From: Sphagnum compactum
Taxonomy: Eukaryota > Bryophyta > Sphagnopsida > Sphagnales
Direction: 5' to 3'
Length of the DNA: 64,000 bases
Assembly: GCA_965153455.1 (NCBI GenBank)
Contig: OZ234498.1
Location: 9,548,001-9,612,000, forward strand
Position 1 is the first letter of the stretch. The number at the start of each line of letters is the position of its first letter. The notes beneath the pieces were generated by a model. That model was given only the letters and a program-made list of their open reading frames with translations, searched no databases and was not told the origin of the DNA. Below, piece by piece: positions 11,741 to 32,038 of the stretch. Position numbers and translations under genes: made by a program.

Positions 11741-12604
11741 CAGGCTCATTTGGGTAGAGCAGGAGATGATGAGAGTGATGGCCCCCCACATGGTCCAATT
11801 CTCAGTTACTGAGGTATGACCATTCCAAAGGGGACCCATGTGAAAATCCCAACTACAAGAAGTTGGTCAAGCCCAAGAACTTTGTTTTGGTCTTTTTCTG
11901 CAACATATAACTTGGGGTTCTGTGTTGCTTTGCATTACCACTGATGATCAAGTATGAGTAAAGTGCTTAGGTTTTCATATGATCCTTGACATTCCAATTA
12001 GCTGGAATTGTCAATTCTTTAGAAGAAAGGGCAAAAAGACAATTCTATTACTATTGATTCAGTCCAGGAATAAAACATACTTGCAAATTGACATGACCAA
12101 TCTTCTTACCTTCCCATGATCCATCCATTTGTTAACTCTGCCTGTAAAGGGCGAGAGAATTGCATTTTGTGAGTCCTTGCATCATGCATCTCCAATATTA
12201 CAGCTGCTATGAATGATGATGATGATGATGATGATCCTTGGGGTGATTCAGAGTCTCAAAAACACAATAGTGATAAGCCCACTTTGTCCACAGAATGGTG
12301 GAACAAGAATATACGCACCTAGATATAAGTTCCCGTTCCAGGTCCAGTTCCAGTTCCAGTTTCTTCCACCTCAATTCATCATGTTCAACAAGACCATGTA
12401 AAGATGCAAAGAGAGACCAAGCAAGATGAAAAGAGATACAAAAATGGCAGTACCAGCAGCACTGCCCAAACGTGAATCCTGCCCAAAATTACCATCCTCC
12501 TGACCTCAGTATCTACATCCTCATAATTGTCGGAGGAAAAAAGCCTGCTTGCAAGCCAAAGTTGCATGCACAGTGGGAGAAGATCAAAAGTTGTTCAAAA
12601 TTTG

Positions 12605-19797
<7,193 letters not shown>

Positions 19798-21496
19798 GGT
19801 GGTGGTGGTGGTGCTGCTGCTCTTGTTGAATTTGCCACAAAATGTCTGTCAAACTTGCAAACCCACATGAAAGAAAAAACATCAACACAACCTTCTCTCC
19901 TCTACTGACCCACTAAAACCTCTTTCCCTCCTTCATCAAACTCCTTTCGGATGAATGTTTCATATCAGAAGCTGGATTCTATAGATATTGCTCTGAATGC
20001 CATCAATCTGATGAAGAACAAAAAGCCAACCCTTCTGTTGCATGGAAGCCCATCTGATCACATCACCATCAATCTGATCACATCAGCTTTTCCATGAAGC
20101 AGAGACTTACAGGAATGCCGGTATATGCAAAGCATGGTTTGTTGCAACTGCTGCAACAATTGTTGTCGCCCCACCAGCACCACCAACAATGCCCCTCCCA
20201 GTCAGTCGATCAGGGTTGCTTTGCTTGCGTCAAAACAATTACAGAAACCTGTGAACAAATCATCCCCAAAGAAGCAACAACTCTTTGTCGAATACCCAAT
20301 CTTAAAAACTCTTTTGGGTGGTGCCTCCTCCATGAATCCCAGATCAAACAAAACTCTTGAACTGATGCGTTTGTTGATGATTGCTTTCAAAAACAATCCA
20401 GAATTTTGCACCCAAAAAGAAAAAAGAAAAAAAAACCACCACTGATGAATTGACCAAACCTCTTGGTCTGGTGCCTTGTCGATTACTTACTTCAAAACAA
20501 TCCAGAAATTCATGAAAAACATAATTCTTGGTCTACACCTTGCTTGCTTGCTGAACCACATATGGGTGGGTGTGGTGGGGCTTGAGAAGAAGGGTTTTCT
20601 TGTTTTTGTTTGTTTACTGGAGGAGGATAGCAGGCAAAACTCTTGTTCTTCTTTCTCTGGTTTTGCTCAGCTGAGGAGGAACATCCAAGACTTGTTCCCA
20701 GCAGCAGCAGCCCACAAGCCATTGCAAAGTACGAAGGGAGAGAGTGTGAGCGAGTAGAGAAGCAGGAAGAAGAAGACCAAAAAAAGATGCTCATCTTATG
20801 CTTGCTGCTGTTGACACCATTGCAAAAGGAATGCAGAAGAAGCAAAGCAATGCAACCAAATCAGAACACAAACAGAAACAGCGACACCCAAGTGCTCCAA
20901 ACCATTAATTCATGTCCCTTTCTGTTTCTGCCCCTCTTTTTGTTTGTTGTTGCCGTGTGTCCTCCTTCAAAAGTTGCAGCTGAGAATCATGAAGCCAAAA
21001 AGGGGGGGTGGGGGGGGGGGGGGTCCCACACTGTGTTGTATAATGCACGAAGCTTTTGGAGAGAGAGAGAAGAATGGGTGGCACGGTGCCACCCATTGTT
21101 TCTGACAATCCAGAATCTTTGTCTTAAATTCTTCTGGAGAAGAAGAAGAAGAAAGAAAAACTTGCAACCCTAGAGAGAGAAATCAATTCTTGGGTCCCAA
21201 GCCATCATGTATGTGGCCACCAACAGACGATAACTGCCAGGGAGGGAGGTAGGGATTGTTTGTGAGGCTTTGGGTGGACCTACATCTGCGCAAGCAACGG
21301 CAATTGCTTGCAGGAGAGAGCAGCAGCAGCAGCAGAAGAAAGAAAGAAAGAAAGGAAGAAAGAAGAGAAGAGAAGAGGCGGAATTTTATTTGTATTTCTA
21401 ACTCTGCTTGGGACCATTTTTTATGTGCATTGTTTTTTTTTTTTTTTTTTTTGGGTTGGTTTATATTATCATTATTATTATTATTTTATTTCAATT
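19798..21496. other. Upstream region of ABCC, no further gene seen
   Basis: It contains the presumed ABCC promoter and leader. Low-complexity spots are CAG/CTG triplets near 19700-19830, a G-run at 21001-21024 and GAAA-rich sequence near 21340-21375. Open frames on both strands lack family features. Confidence 0.5.
21001..21024 (+). repeat. G-run (possible G-quadruplex)
   Basis: A nearly pure guanine run on the plus strand, broken once by a T. It could fold into a G-quadruplex, and it could also be a sequencing length artefact. Confidence 0.6.
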
Positions 21497-22210
21497 TCTC
21501 ACTATGACCAACCAAAACAATTGGGATAATTTTGGAAATTCCCTTTTTTTTGTAAGTGTAAATTATTCCCAAGAAATTTGCTACAAAAATGAAAAAAGAA
21601 TCACACCAAACTCATAGTTTTTTTAGTTTTTTGGTTTTTTTTTTTTTTTTGGAGAATTTTCTCACTATGACGACCAAAAAACATTTGGGATGATTTTGGA
21701 AATTCTCTTTTTTAGTAAAATTCCTAAAATTTTGCTACAAAAATGAAATGAAAAAAAATCACACCAAACTCTTTTTTTTTGTTTGTTTTTTCTTTTTCTT
21801 TTTTTTTGGCGAATTTTCTCACTATGATAACCAAAAAAAATTTGGGATAATTTTGGAAATTCTCTTTTTTAGTGTAAATTCCCAAAATTTTGCTACAAAA
21901 ATGAAAAAAAAAAAAAATCACACCAAACTCATAGTTATTATTTTTATTTTTTTAAATTTTGGCGAATTTTCTCACTATGATGACCAAAAACAATTGGGAT
22001 AATTTTGGAAATTCTCTTTTTTAGAGTAAATTCCCAAAATTTGCTACAGAAATGAAAAAAATCCACACCAAACTCTTTTTTGTTTTCATTTGGTGAATTT
22101 TCTCACTATGATGACCAAAAACAATTGGGATAATTTTAGAAATTCCCTTTTTTAGTGTAAATTTGAAAAAAATTGCTTAAAAAATGAAAAAAATCACCAA
22201 ACTTTGGCAA
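21490..22210 (+). repeat. Five-copy tandem array, 131-163 bp units
   Basis: The phrase CTCACTATGA recurs at 21498, 21661, 21818, 21971 and 22102. Each time it is followed by ACCAAAA, TTGGGATAATTTTGGAAATT and TTTGCTACAAAAATG, with variable poly-T or poly-A spacers. The size differences come mostly from homopolymers. Confidence 0.85.
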
Positions 22211-22723
22211 CCACAAAATTGAAAAAAAGAAAAAGAAAACACCATAACTGTAATTGCAGGGAAAAAAAGAAGACAAGGAACAACCAATGCCCACAACCAT
22301 GCATTACCCATCCATCCATCCATCCATCCATCACACAACAGTCCACATTCACCCTTTAGCAATTTGGAAGATCTACAACCTCCATTTGTTGTCATTGGTA
22401 GAGCTATTGATCCCCTTCACTAGTTCTCACCTCCCCTTCTTGCAAAGACCTTGTGTTGCAAGTGCAATGACCAAGAGCTCTAAGCCATTACCAAAATGCA
22501 ACCTTAAGAAAATCGATTTTCACTTCATTTAAAATGATAAAAACAAGTGGGAGTAATAAACTAGTATATAGGATGAATGTTGTGTTCTATAGTTGTGTCA
22601 TGAATGCCCACAATGGAGCAATAGGGGGAAGAGATTTGTTAGATCCACAAAGTAAAGAAAGAGGACAAGCATCATATATTCAATCTTGCATCCGATCCAA
22701 TTGCAAGTTCCAGTTGGGTGCAA

Positions 22724-23099
22724 CTCAAAAAGTGTTTTTGAAACTTTGAATTATTGCATTTTATGCATTTGACAAATTTTTTCCTTGTGTTATCATCGAA
22801 TGCAATTATTTCTGACACAACAAAAAACAAGAAGAATAGATATGGGCAAAAGCAAATGGGTGCTTGCTAGACTCAAGCTTTTCACATACATGCACATTCC
22901 TTCAACTCATCCTCAAAAAGTGTTTTTGAAACTTTGAGTTATTGCATTTTATGCATTTGACAATTTTTTTCCTTGTGTTATCATTGAATGCAATTATTTC
23001 TGACGCAACAAGAAACAAGAAGTATAGATATGGGCAAAAGCAAATGGGTGCTTGCTAGACTCAAGCTTTTCACATACATGCACATTCCTTCAACTCATC
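22724..23099 (+). repeat. 188-bp tandem duplication
   Basis: Copies at 22724-22911 and 22912-23099 are nearly identical; only scattered substitutions and one homopolymer difference were seen. They carry AAGTGTTTTTGAAACTTTGA, GGGCAAAAGCAAATGGGTGC and ACATGCACATTCCTTCAACT. The high identity suggests a recent event. Confidence 0.9.
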
Positions 23100-24364
23100 C
23101 TCAACTCATGCGTGAAATTATTTTTTTGTTGTAGCAAATTATTTGTGTTTACATCTTTGTCCGGTATTCCTGAAGAGGGACCTTATTTGTGTTGTTAAGT
23201 TTCTTGAAGTTAAAAAATGTCTAATCCTTTTTGTTTTCTACATTGATTTTTTTCCGATCTTTCATTTTATTGTTTCTCTTGTTACACTTCCAAGTTTGAA
23301 TGGGATCAAAAGAAGACCACAGTTTTAGTGCTTACTAACTTAATTTGATTAATTGTAAGAAAAATCCTTGAGTCGTGTTCTTTTGTTATTGTTGGTTATG
23401 ACACCCCTTCATCCTCCTCCAAACTTTAAGTTTTGAGCTTGTTTTCAAATTCAAGTTTTGTAGTTGTTGATCCAAGTGCAAAATGTGTCAATGCTGATGT
23501 TGTCCTCGGAAATTAGTCATTTTTTATCACAATTTTTCCCTTTGATGTTCATCTTATTTAATTTACAAACATTTTAGTGTTTGCTATCACATTCAAGGAT
23601 GTTATTAAAGATGTTGTTGAACCCTTTTTTACAAATTGAAAAAAGAAGTTTAAAAGGTCCAAATGGGACCTTAATGAAAATGGTCAAAACTAGTGTTGTG
23701 CATGTAAATGTCAATAGTCGTATATACGGCGTGTAAACCATGTGTGAATGTAAATCATTTACACTTATGATTTTCACTTACACATTTGAACATTTTACAC
23801 TTACACTATTGGTGTGTATATATTTTTTTCTACACTTACACTTACATGAGGCTAGTGCAAATATTTGTCAAATACAGTTACATAGACCCATGTAAATGTA
23901 CATATTAAAAACAATTGTCCAGTCACCATTTTTTGGTCCTCCTTTCAGTTCCAAACACCTTTTTCAATGGTATTCGTATAATAAAAAACATTTTTAAATC
24001 TGAGTATGAAATGTTAAAATTCAACATTTAATGCATAAAATTCAAAAATAATTATAATAATTGTATATGTAAGAATAGTGAAATTATATGTAGCAATTGT
24101 GGCAAGGTTTTGTGTATGTAATAGTAATTATTTGTCAACGTTTTATGTATGAAGAAAACATCTAAAAAATGCGGTGAAAATGTCGACAATCAAAAAAGTT
24201 CTTTCAGTTTCAATCTGGCTAGTTGGGATGCCCAATATCTATCTTGCCAAACTGACAATTATTAAAAACTTGTGGTTTTCAATCCACCACCAAGTCAAGG
24301 CACATTTGCAAGTGTTTGCATCAATTGGATATCGATGGTAACCATACAACTTTCTTCCAACAAT
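23100..24364. other. AT-rich spacer with TTACAC-rich patch
   Basis: No gene is seen. At about 23690-23900 the words TTACAC and GTGTAA recur in both orientations with a short palindrome (TGTAAATCATTTACA), possibly the end of a transposon remnant. Confidence 0.45.
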
Positions 24365-27300
24365 CTATGTCCATGTGTTTGCAATTGTGTTAATGGTGTG
24401 AAATAATTTTACAAGATTGCCACTACCTGGGGATTTAAATGTTTGAGGTTCTTCAACAAACAACAATGATAACTTGTAAACTTGCATCAACAAAGGCAAC
24501 AACACTAATTCATCATATGCAACAACTATAATTGTTGCATTTTCATGACCCACATAAATACTCACAAGACGCATGGACTTAAATTTGGAATCTAACATTT
24601 ATGCCAAAATATTGTGATCCTTCTTCTTTTCAACTTCACGTAAAAAAGAAAGGAAAGGGTCTAATACATCTAACACCTATTGTTTCATGTGACAAACAAG
24701 CACTTCCAATTCTTGATAAAAAAAACTAAAACTTTCAAGTCCACCAAGCTATCAAGAACAATCACAAATGCAAGGTCTTGGTGAGGTTCACAATATGTAG
24801 AAATGATGTACTATAGGGCATCTCCAAGAGCCCAGGTTGCTAACTCTAGTTTAAAATAGGACCAGTCACAAATAGGACTCAAAACCTCCACAACAACTTC
24901 ACAAATTGCCCAAGTATCGGGAGAAGGTATGTAGCTTTGTAAAGCCACTATTTGTATATTATAACATAGGGCTATAACACCCCGAAAGATTAATGCATCT
25001 TGGAAGAGCAAGACTTGGCTTGCAAACTTGTAAGCAACCAAAAAAAACACAAAAGCCCTTGCTACAAATTCAAGATGTAAAATAACATAAAGGCATATTC
25101 ACAATCAAGGTACCAAAAAGGAATGTCTAAGAAAAAAGGATTTCAAAGGGTTATTTTGGATTTTATAACATTTAATGTCTTATAGCTATAGTGTGCAAAC
25201 AAGATAAAATGAAACATCAGTGTTACTTTAGAAAAAGATTGCATGTCCTTTTGCCCTAAAATAACCTTTTCATACAATTGAATTTTTGAACATTTTTTTG
25301 CAAATTGTTATAATAAATGCTTATAATTGTCCAAGTACATGAAATTTTTAAAAATAATTTTTGAATAAGTATGAATTTTTGAAAGTGTGCTTATTTTTTA
25401 TAAATTCAAAGTTTTGTTTTTTTAAATGATAACAATTTCAAATCATTACCAAAAATTGATTTTTAATTTTTTTACATTTTCTTTCATAATAAGCTACAAC
25501 TTTTCTTAACACATCATGCACATTATACCTCATTTATATGTGATAAAAGATTTTTGAAGTTTTAAAATTCTGGATAAATTTTGGAAAGTTCTTTGAGTTT
25601 TCAAAGTTTTAAATTTCCACATATTTTAAAGTATGAGTGTTTTTGAATGTGGTTAATAGGTCTTTATATTTTTAAGTTTTTCCAATCAATTTTGTTTTAT
25701 TATATGAGTCCTTTTGATAGTCCTTTGCAAAATTGATTCCTTTGTTCATTTTCAAAGGTCCTAAATCAAAACTTAAACTTAAAATTTTATTAAATGAATT
25801 ATTTGTTTAAATTCCTTGACATTCATATGAATGAAAAAGGAACAACTTGCCATGATTATCATGGTTTTAAATGGTAAAACATAAATATTTTTTTCAATAT
25901 TGATTTTTTTCCATCATCTAACATCCTTTTTTATTTGTTTTATTGAACTATGCCCTATAATGGATTATTGTATGTTTATTGTTAAAATGATGTCATGTTA
26001 AACTAATAAAAAAATCAAAGACTAGATTAAATACAAAATAAATGTCCTTTTGAATCCTTTTAGACAATTTGAATCTTTATTTGAATTGTAATTTTTTCTT
26101 AAAGGAATCAAAAGGAGTGCATTAAGTAATGCAATTGACTTCAAATTTATTTCATGGATATAATATCTCAAAATCTATGATTAGTAATGTCCATTAATTT
26201 TATTCGATTATATTATATTCATAATGAAAATTTAAAAAGTTACAAGATTAATCCCGAAAGGGTTTTATGGAAAAGGATTTTTTTTACCATTTGGTTGGTT
26301 TTTTATATTCACTAGATTTAGAATTTATGGCCTTTAAACACTACAAAATGAATAGGAAATAATCAGGCAAGAAAATATGTCAAATTATTTATATAATCTC
26401 ATGTATTCATTTCTTACATTTTTTGTTTTTTATGAAAATATTGATGCATAATTACATACACATGTGAAAAATCACCAAGACTGTAAAAATGATCATAATT
26501 TGAATTATCCAATATTTTGCACTCTATTTTGTGTAGATTTTGTATGTAATAGATAACAAAAACAAAATCATATGTCCGAAAAGTGGTATCCTAACTGTGA
26601 ATGTGCCCATGAAAACACAAAAACAAAAATAGGAAAAAAAATAAAATAAAATTGAAAACAGAGAAATTGAACAAAAAATGTTTTAAAAAATGGGCAAGAA
26701 ACACAATTGGTCTTCACATGCATGTTTAATTTTCTAGGTTTTAATATAAAATCTATGCATGCTTGTTCTTAAGCTTGCCTTCCCTTGGAATTTTTTGGTC
26801 AAGTAATACATTTTTGGATATCAATTTGCATATTCTTTATAAATGCAATGGCTAGTCCCTAAGCCATTTTTTCGTCTTTTGTTGCATATTGGTAGACCTT
26901 GAATAAGGCATGTCCAAAATAAGAGCCATGAAATGGTTTTAGCATGTTCAAAGTCTTACACGACACCAAAAAAATAAGAGTTGTTACACAAGATTTCAAA
27001 TTAACCCCCTCGTCCTTCACATATGCAAAAATATTATAAGTGTGAGAAAACCTATCAAGAAGTTCCCATAGTTTGGGAGCCATGGTTGCACTCCTAGTGG
27101 CGGTGGCTTCAAATGAGCCAATTGTCACATGCTTAGGCTCCTAGTTGTTAAACAAAAAGTTGACAACTATAGCAAATACAACATGTGTTCTTGTAGACAT
27201 TCACAAGTCAAAAGTGCATGTGGACGACATGCAATTAACCAATGCAAGTTGCACATATGTGACCAAAGTCTTTTCCACCAAGGTTGGCAAAACCTCTTTC

Positions 27301-27996
27301 ACAAAAACCTTTTTTGATGGACCACCCTTGGGCATAACCTGTAAGCCATTCGATGCAACTAAAAAAATTCAAACTAACCTCACAGGCAAAAAACCTTTAA
27401 TGACATATATAATGTTACATCTTTCAAGAATTCAACCTATGTGTCATTATCTTTTCTGAATTGGTTTGTGGATGAAAAGAATCTAGAGATTGCACTTAGG
27501 GTAATACATGGGTGCTTAGTGGCTAGTTGACGTTCAAATGCAAGTCTAGGTTGTTTATTAAATTTTTCCACCTACCTCTTTAACAAGTTGTTATTTTCCA
27601 CCTCAATGATTTTCTTCATGGTAGTTATGCCAATGGATTTGTGGTAAGTTATGAGCCCTTTTCGAGTTCTAATGTGGAGGGCTAAGATTTTAGGACCGAC
27701 AATTTGTTGGTGATAAACAACACAACACATGATTTGGTTTTGGGTAAGATCAATAGGTTGGTTGTTGTTTACTTGATAAGAAGCCTAAATGACCAAGTTG
27801 CAACTATCCATACCGCACATTGTTTCTTCAAATCCTTCAATTGCTTCTTTAGAGCAAAATGCTCTTCAATTGCATGCTTTGCAACCTCTACAACTTCAAC
27901 ATCCTCACCTTTCATGTTGTTGCTAATAGAACCTACAAATACAATGTGTAAAGTACTAAAAACAAGATTTGCAATCAAATCATTTGGAGACTCCAT
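24365..27996 (-). pseudogene. Decayed hAT-type transposase (DUF659-like)
   Basis: Pieces of one transposase lie in N-to-C order on the minus strand. A possible N-terminal piece is at 27996-27769. The central DUF659-like part is at about 27470-26859, with LPTLVEKTLVTYVQLALVN, MAPKLWELLDRFSHTYNIFA and YVKDEGVNLKSC. C-terminal pieces at 25050-24811 (PSPDTWAICEVV, ending LGDAL) and 24598-24365 (LDSKFKSMRLVSIYVGHENA) resemble the RNase-H/dimerisation end. In-frame stops replace likely Trp codons before MSTRTH and EPKHV, and about 1.7 kb in the middle has no recognisable sequence. It is therefore a dead element. No terminal repeats were identified. Confidence 0.7.
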
Positions 27997-28360
27997 GATG
28001 CAAGCAAAGAAGCTAAAAAGGCAATTAGAAGCTCAAAACAAGATAATTTGAATGTTTGGAAGGTGCAAGGTTTAGGGAAACAAAGGAAAAGACATGCTAA
28101 TGAATGTGCTACATCATACAACCCAATGATGAGCTTGATTGAGAATTGAGGTCAAGAAAAAGTGAAATCAAAAATCAAGCTTCAAAAAGAAAACCCAACA
28201 TTAGAAGTCAAAAGTCAAAACACAAGGTTTAGGATTTAGGGGCAAGCAAGAAAGCTTCAAAAAAGTTTGAAGACCTAATCAACTTGTTGTAGCTTGCAGC
28301 TTCTACCTAATTCACTTGATGAGTTTATTGCAACTTTTGCAACAATCGACAAAGCAACAA

Positions 28361-28590
28361 ACACACAACACACAAACAATGTTGAACTTGAAGCTCATTC
28401 GAGAATCAAGCTGCAACTTAGAATCCACAACAATTGATGAAGTAGATGAACACACAACACACAAACAATGTTGAACTTGAAGCTCGCTCGAGAACCAAGC
28501 TCTAGAGCACACAAGCACATAACATATAAACTGAGAATCAAGCTTTGTAGTAGATGAGCAACACAACACACAAACTCAAAATCAAGAACT
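28361..28590. repeat. Degenerate tandem repeat, about 89 bp
   Basis: ACACACAACACACAAACAAT followed by GTTGAACTTGAAGCTC occurs at 28361 and 28450, with a partial third copy near 28557. There is no coding role. Confidence 0.7.
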
Positions 28591-30235
28591 TAATTGAGGC
28601 ATTTGATGAAGAATGTTCGAGAGTGAACAATTAACTTGCAAAAGACTTGAGAAGGGCAACACAAAACAACTTAAACTACTCTCTCAACAACCTTAAAAGA
28701 TAAAGACTTCAAAATAAGTTTGAACTTGAGAAAGCGTCTCAACCTCGAACCTCAAATAGAGGCTTGAAATCTATGTTTTATGTTTACTCAATCTCATTTT
28801 CTTGAATGTCGCATGTAACTTGTAACAAAATGGACTCCAACATTGATCTTTTGTCACCAATCACCAACAACACCGTTGAGCACCATCACTTGTGCTCATT
28901 GATGTGATGATCACCAATGGTGCACTAAACACTCAATAACATAATCACCTAATCGAAAAGAGGGGTATCTCTTGAGTACCAATGTTGTCAAGTGTTTCTC
29001 GTTTCTCATCCTCAAACCCTAAACCTAAAAACTAAAACCCTAATTCGTTTGCGTGTTCAGACAAAATTGAAGAAGACAGAATAGGCAAGCTCCTGACCTT
29101 AAACTCCAAAAGATCTGCAGTTATTCACAGATCTGCAGTCAAACATCTTCCAGTTTCTTTGCAGCTACAAACTGGTGCTCCAACTGAACAACTTCATACA
29201 CCACAATCTCAGTCCCCTCCACCCACCACACTTGTCAAGACTGTTTCTCAGTATACAACACATCTCAAGTCACACCTATCAACAGAAAGTCAAAAACCTC
29301 TTCACATTTTTTCACACACTCACACACACACACACAAACACATGCATCACACATGCAAAAGAGCACATTCTATCCAAGAATTTACAACATGACAAGATGT
29401 TATCATCAAACCTCTGGTGGCAATTTCAAGTGTGATCTTTACTTTCCGGGAATCTGGCACCTTCAATCATCAAAACAAAATATAGTAGACCACTTTTATC
29501 AATATCCATGGAAAAACAGCAACAGGTTGTCAGTTGTCACTTCTCCAAGCTGGTATTTTGACAGAAATTCAAAAGCTACAAACTGAGGTGCATCTGGGAT
29601 TGCAGGAGAGAACTTTCAAACCCAATGTGCAAGCTGTCGCAGAGCTGGTTCACAAGCTTGAGATTAGTATTATACAAACCAATAACAAACTGTCAGTTGC
29701 ATATTCTTCTTGTTCAAGTAAAGCAACTTCAATAATAGAAATTTCCAAAGCACAGTGAGAAATGTTTTCTGCACGACAATAATGTGCATTGGAACTCAAA
29801 AACCCATAGAAAGAAAGTGCTACAAATTCACCCCAAAAGAACCAAATTTCAGAGCATGCTTTGCACACTGGATTAACTCATTTGGCCAAATGCAGCCAAC
29901 AATCAATAAAAGCATAAGCTTCAGCTCTCTCTCTTATTAGAAGAAAGAAAACAAAGAGCTGCCACAGCTGCTTGCTTGGCAAATAAAAGTACAAAAAACT
30001 ACAACACTTCCCTACACCAGTAATTGAATTTACTTCTTGCAGAAAGGAGAGAAAGGTTCAGAAAAAAAACTATCTGCAATGTTATTTGCAAAAAATCTAC
30101 AACAGGTTGTATACACACATATATGCAAACAAACGATGTCAACAATCATATGCACACATGAGCTTGAAACATTGTTGCCACAATGTGTGGCAACAGACTT
30201 GGAGCAATGGGTGAGGGATGATGGGAATGGATGCA
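28591..30235. other. Downstream flank of the plastid-protein gene, no gene seen
   Basis: It includes a telomere-like CCCTAAACCTAAAA patch near 29015-29040 and a (CA)n tract near 29310-29340. Open frames on the plus strand (29159-29758) have no recognised homology. Part of the region should be the 3' UTR of the gene starting at 32038. Confidence 0.45.
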
Positions 30236-32038
30236 TCACAGAAACTCCCAACACCTGTATGTTCTCTCTACAATTCCACCACCAGATCTAATGGCGTAAT
30301 GAAGTGTATCCACTGCTGGTGGTACTCCCCACAGAAGAGGCATCGCCACTGTCATGCTTAACTTCTCCTGTAGACCTCCAGTACTTCCTTTTTCTGCAAC
30401 TACCACCTGGTGGTATAACCCATCCACCAACACATCCATGCTCTTTGCTTTCAAAGAAAAACCACACAAAGGTGCAAGGCAAAATGCTGCAACTCAAGCA
30501 GCAGCAGAATGGAAACCTCCTAACCCTGCTCTTGCTTCATATATGAAGTGAAATGTGGCAAAAGAAAAATGGAAGAGAGGAAAATTTACCTTTCCACCTT
30601 GCTCGAGCACTGTGTCCTGGACAACATCATTGAGCATTTCAATGGAACGACAGAAGCCACAAACACAAAATCTTCGCCCCATGTCCAAGCCCTGAGCCAC
30701 CATCACCAATGCATAAAAACATTATATCCATACAAAAATGCAATTGTTGATTGGCAAACTGTTAGGAGGAAGGGAAAGCAGCAGCAGCGGAAAACCAAAA
30801 AAAGAAAAAGCTTTTCAACATATAGCACACCTGTGCTCACAATTGATCAGAACAAAAGGGTAAGTGTACTGACATTGGTGGCTGCAATGTCAAAGATTGC
30901 ACCCAAGCACAGACCCTGTTGTGGATCCATATAATCCTCTTCTCGGTAGCGCCGTTGTCTACTCAGAGCTCTGAGTCTCGCTTGCTTACTCTGCCAGCAC
31001 CCACCAAAAGCCCCTGCTTCTGCTTACCTCTGTCATTACTTGAAGAACAAAAACCCGAATCCCACGAAAACACTTTTGTATCTGTCTGTGGTCATAGATA
31101 CAACAAATCAACAACAAATTGCACAAACTCCTGTGCAACCCCATGCAATGCAAATTGCTGCTGCTATGGAGGAATGAAATGAAAGATGCAAAGAGAACAC
31201 AATCATCAAACCCTCAGGCAGGCAGATGCAAATGAGACACATGCCAACCAATGTTCCTGCAAACCCCTATGGCATGCAGATTGCTGCTGCTGCTATGGAG
31301 GAATGGAAAAAAAGATGACAAAGAATCAAACCTCAGGAGAGATGCGGCGTAGAGAACCACCAATCTGTACTAAGCCATCTGTGGTGAAGAGTGTGACGGT
31401 ATCTTCTTGGTACCAGTAGGAGGAGTCTGTGAAAGAAAAACCCCAAAAAAACCACCCTGTCGCTCATCAGCAGCTTCTAGTTTTTTTATCCCACATCCCT
31501 CTTCATCATCTTCCATTGCTGATTGCTGGAAAATAAACAATAAACAAATAAATAAACTAGAAAGGATTTGCAACACATTGCTGAGCTTTTTGTTCCTGGC
31601 TTGCTTACCGATGCTTTCTAGGTCTCCCCATGATGGATCCCATGGATACAGCCCGAATTCATCTCGTGAGCTCCATGGCAATCTGCCTTCTTCTCCTCCT
31701 CCTGCATCATTAGGGTTTGAAGAAGAAGAAGAAGAGGAAGAAGAATCCCGGCCAGCTTGAGCATACACTCTCATCTTCCTGGATTTGCCTTCTCTCCTTG
31801 TTCCTCCTCCTGCTATTGCTCCATGCTTGTGCTGCTGCCGCTGGCCACAGCTTGAGCTTCTTCCAACCCTAATTCCTGGACTGCAGATCCCAGTTTTTCC
31901 GATCAAAGAATGGATGGATCTTGAAGTAGAGAAAGAAGATGATGATGAATTCCAAGAAGCAGAAACTCTGGTTCGCAATTGTGATTGAGCTTCATATGGG
32001 TAGCAGATCAAGAGCTGCAAACAGCAGCCCGCTGCCAT
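30236..32038 (-). CDS. Conserved plant protein, probably plastid-targeted, function unknown
   Basis: Exons on the minus strand are 32038-31609, 31426-31332, 30990-30874, 30691-30590 and 30406-30236, all GT-AG, giving 304 residues. Residues 1 to about 95 are Ser/Arg/Gly-rich and poor in acidic residues, like a transit peptide, and include a run of nine serines. The mature part looks conserved and soluble: EFGLYPWDPSWGDLESID, YQEDTVTLFTTDGLVQIGG, RALSRQRRYREEDYMDPQQG, GLDMGRRFCVCGFCRSIEM, LLWGVPPAVDTLHYAIRSGG. I recall no named family, so no function is given. The exon 1-2 junction is supported because only that splice keeps DSSYWYQED in frame. The open frame that runs on into the intron from exon 1 is an artefact. 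The C-terminus ERTYRCWEFL is short but fits. Confidence 0.85.

Noticed and set aside
20643-21173. 176-codon frame upstream of ABCC
   Set aside because: It contains the G-run (poly-Gly) and simple GAA repeats, and no family features.
24815-24840. GGGCATCTCCAAGAGC resembling the MITE terminus
   Set aside because: It lies in the transposase remnant and codes for its conserved LGDAL segment, so the likeness is by chance.
31370-31608. Extension of plastid-protein exon 1 into a frame ending SSPQMA
   Set aside because: The frame runs through a normal GTAAGC donor into the intron. Splicing to 31426 gives a sensible continuation in another frame.
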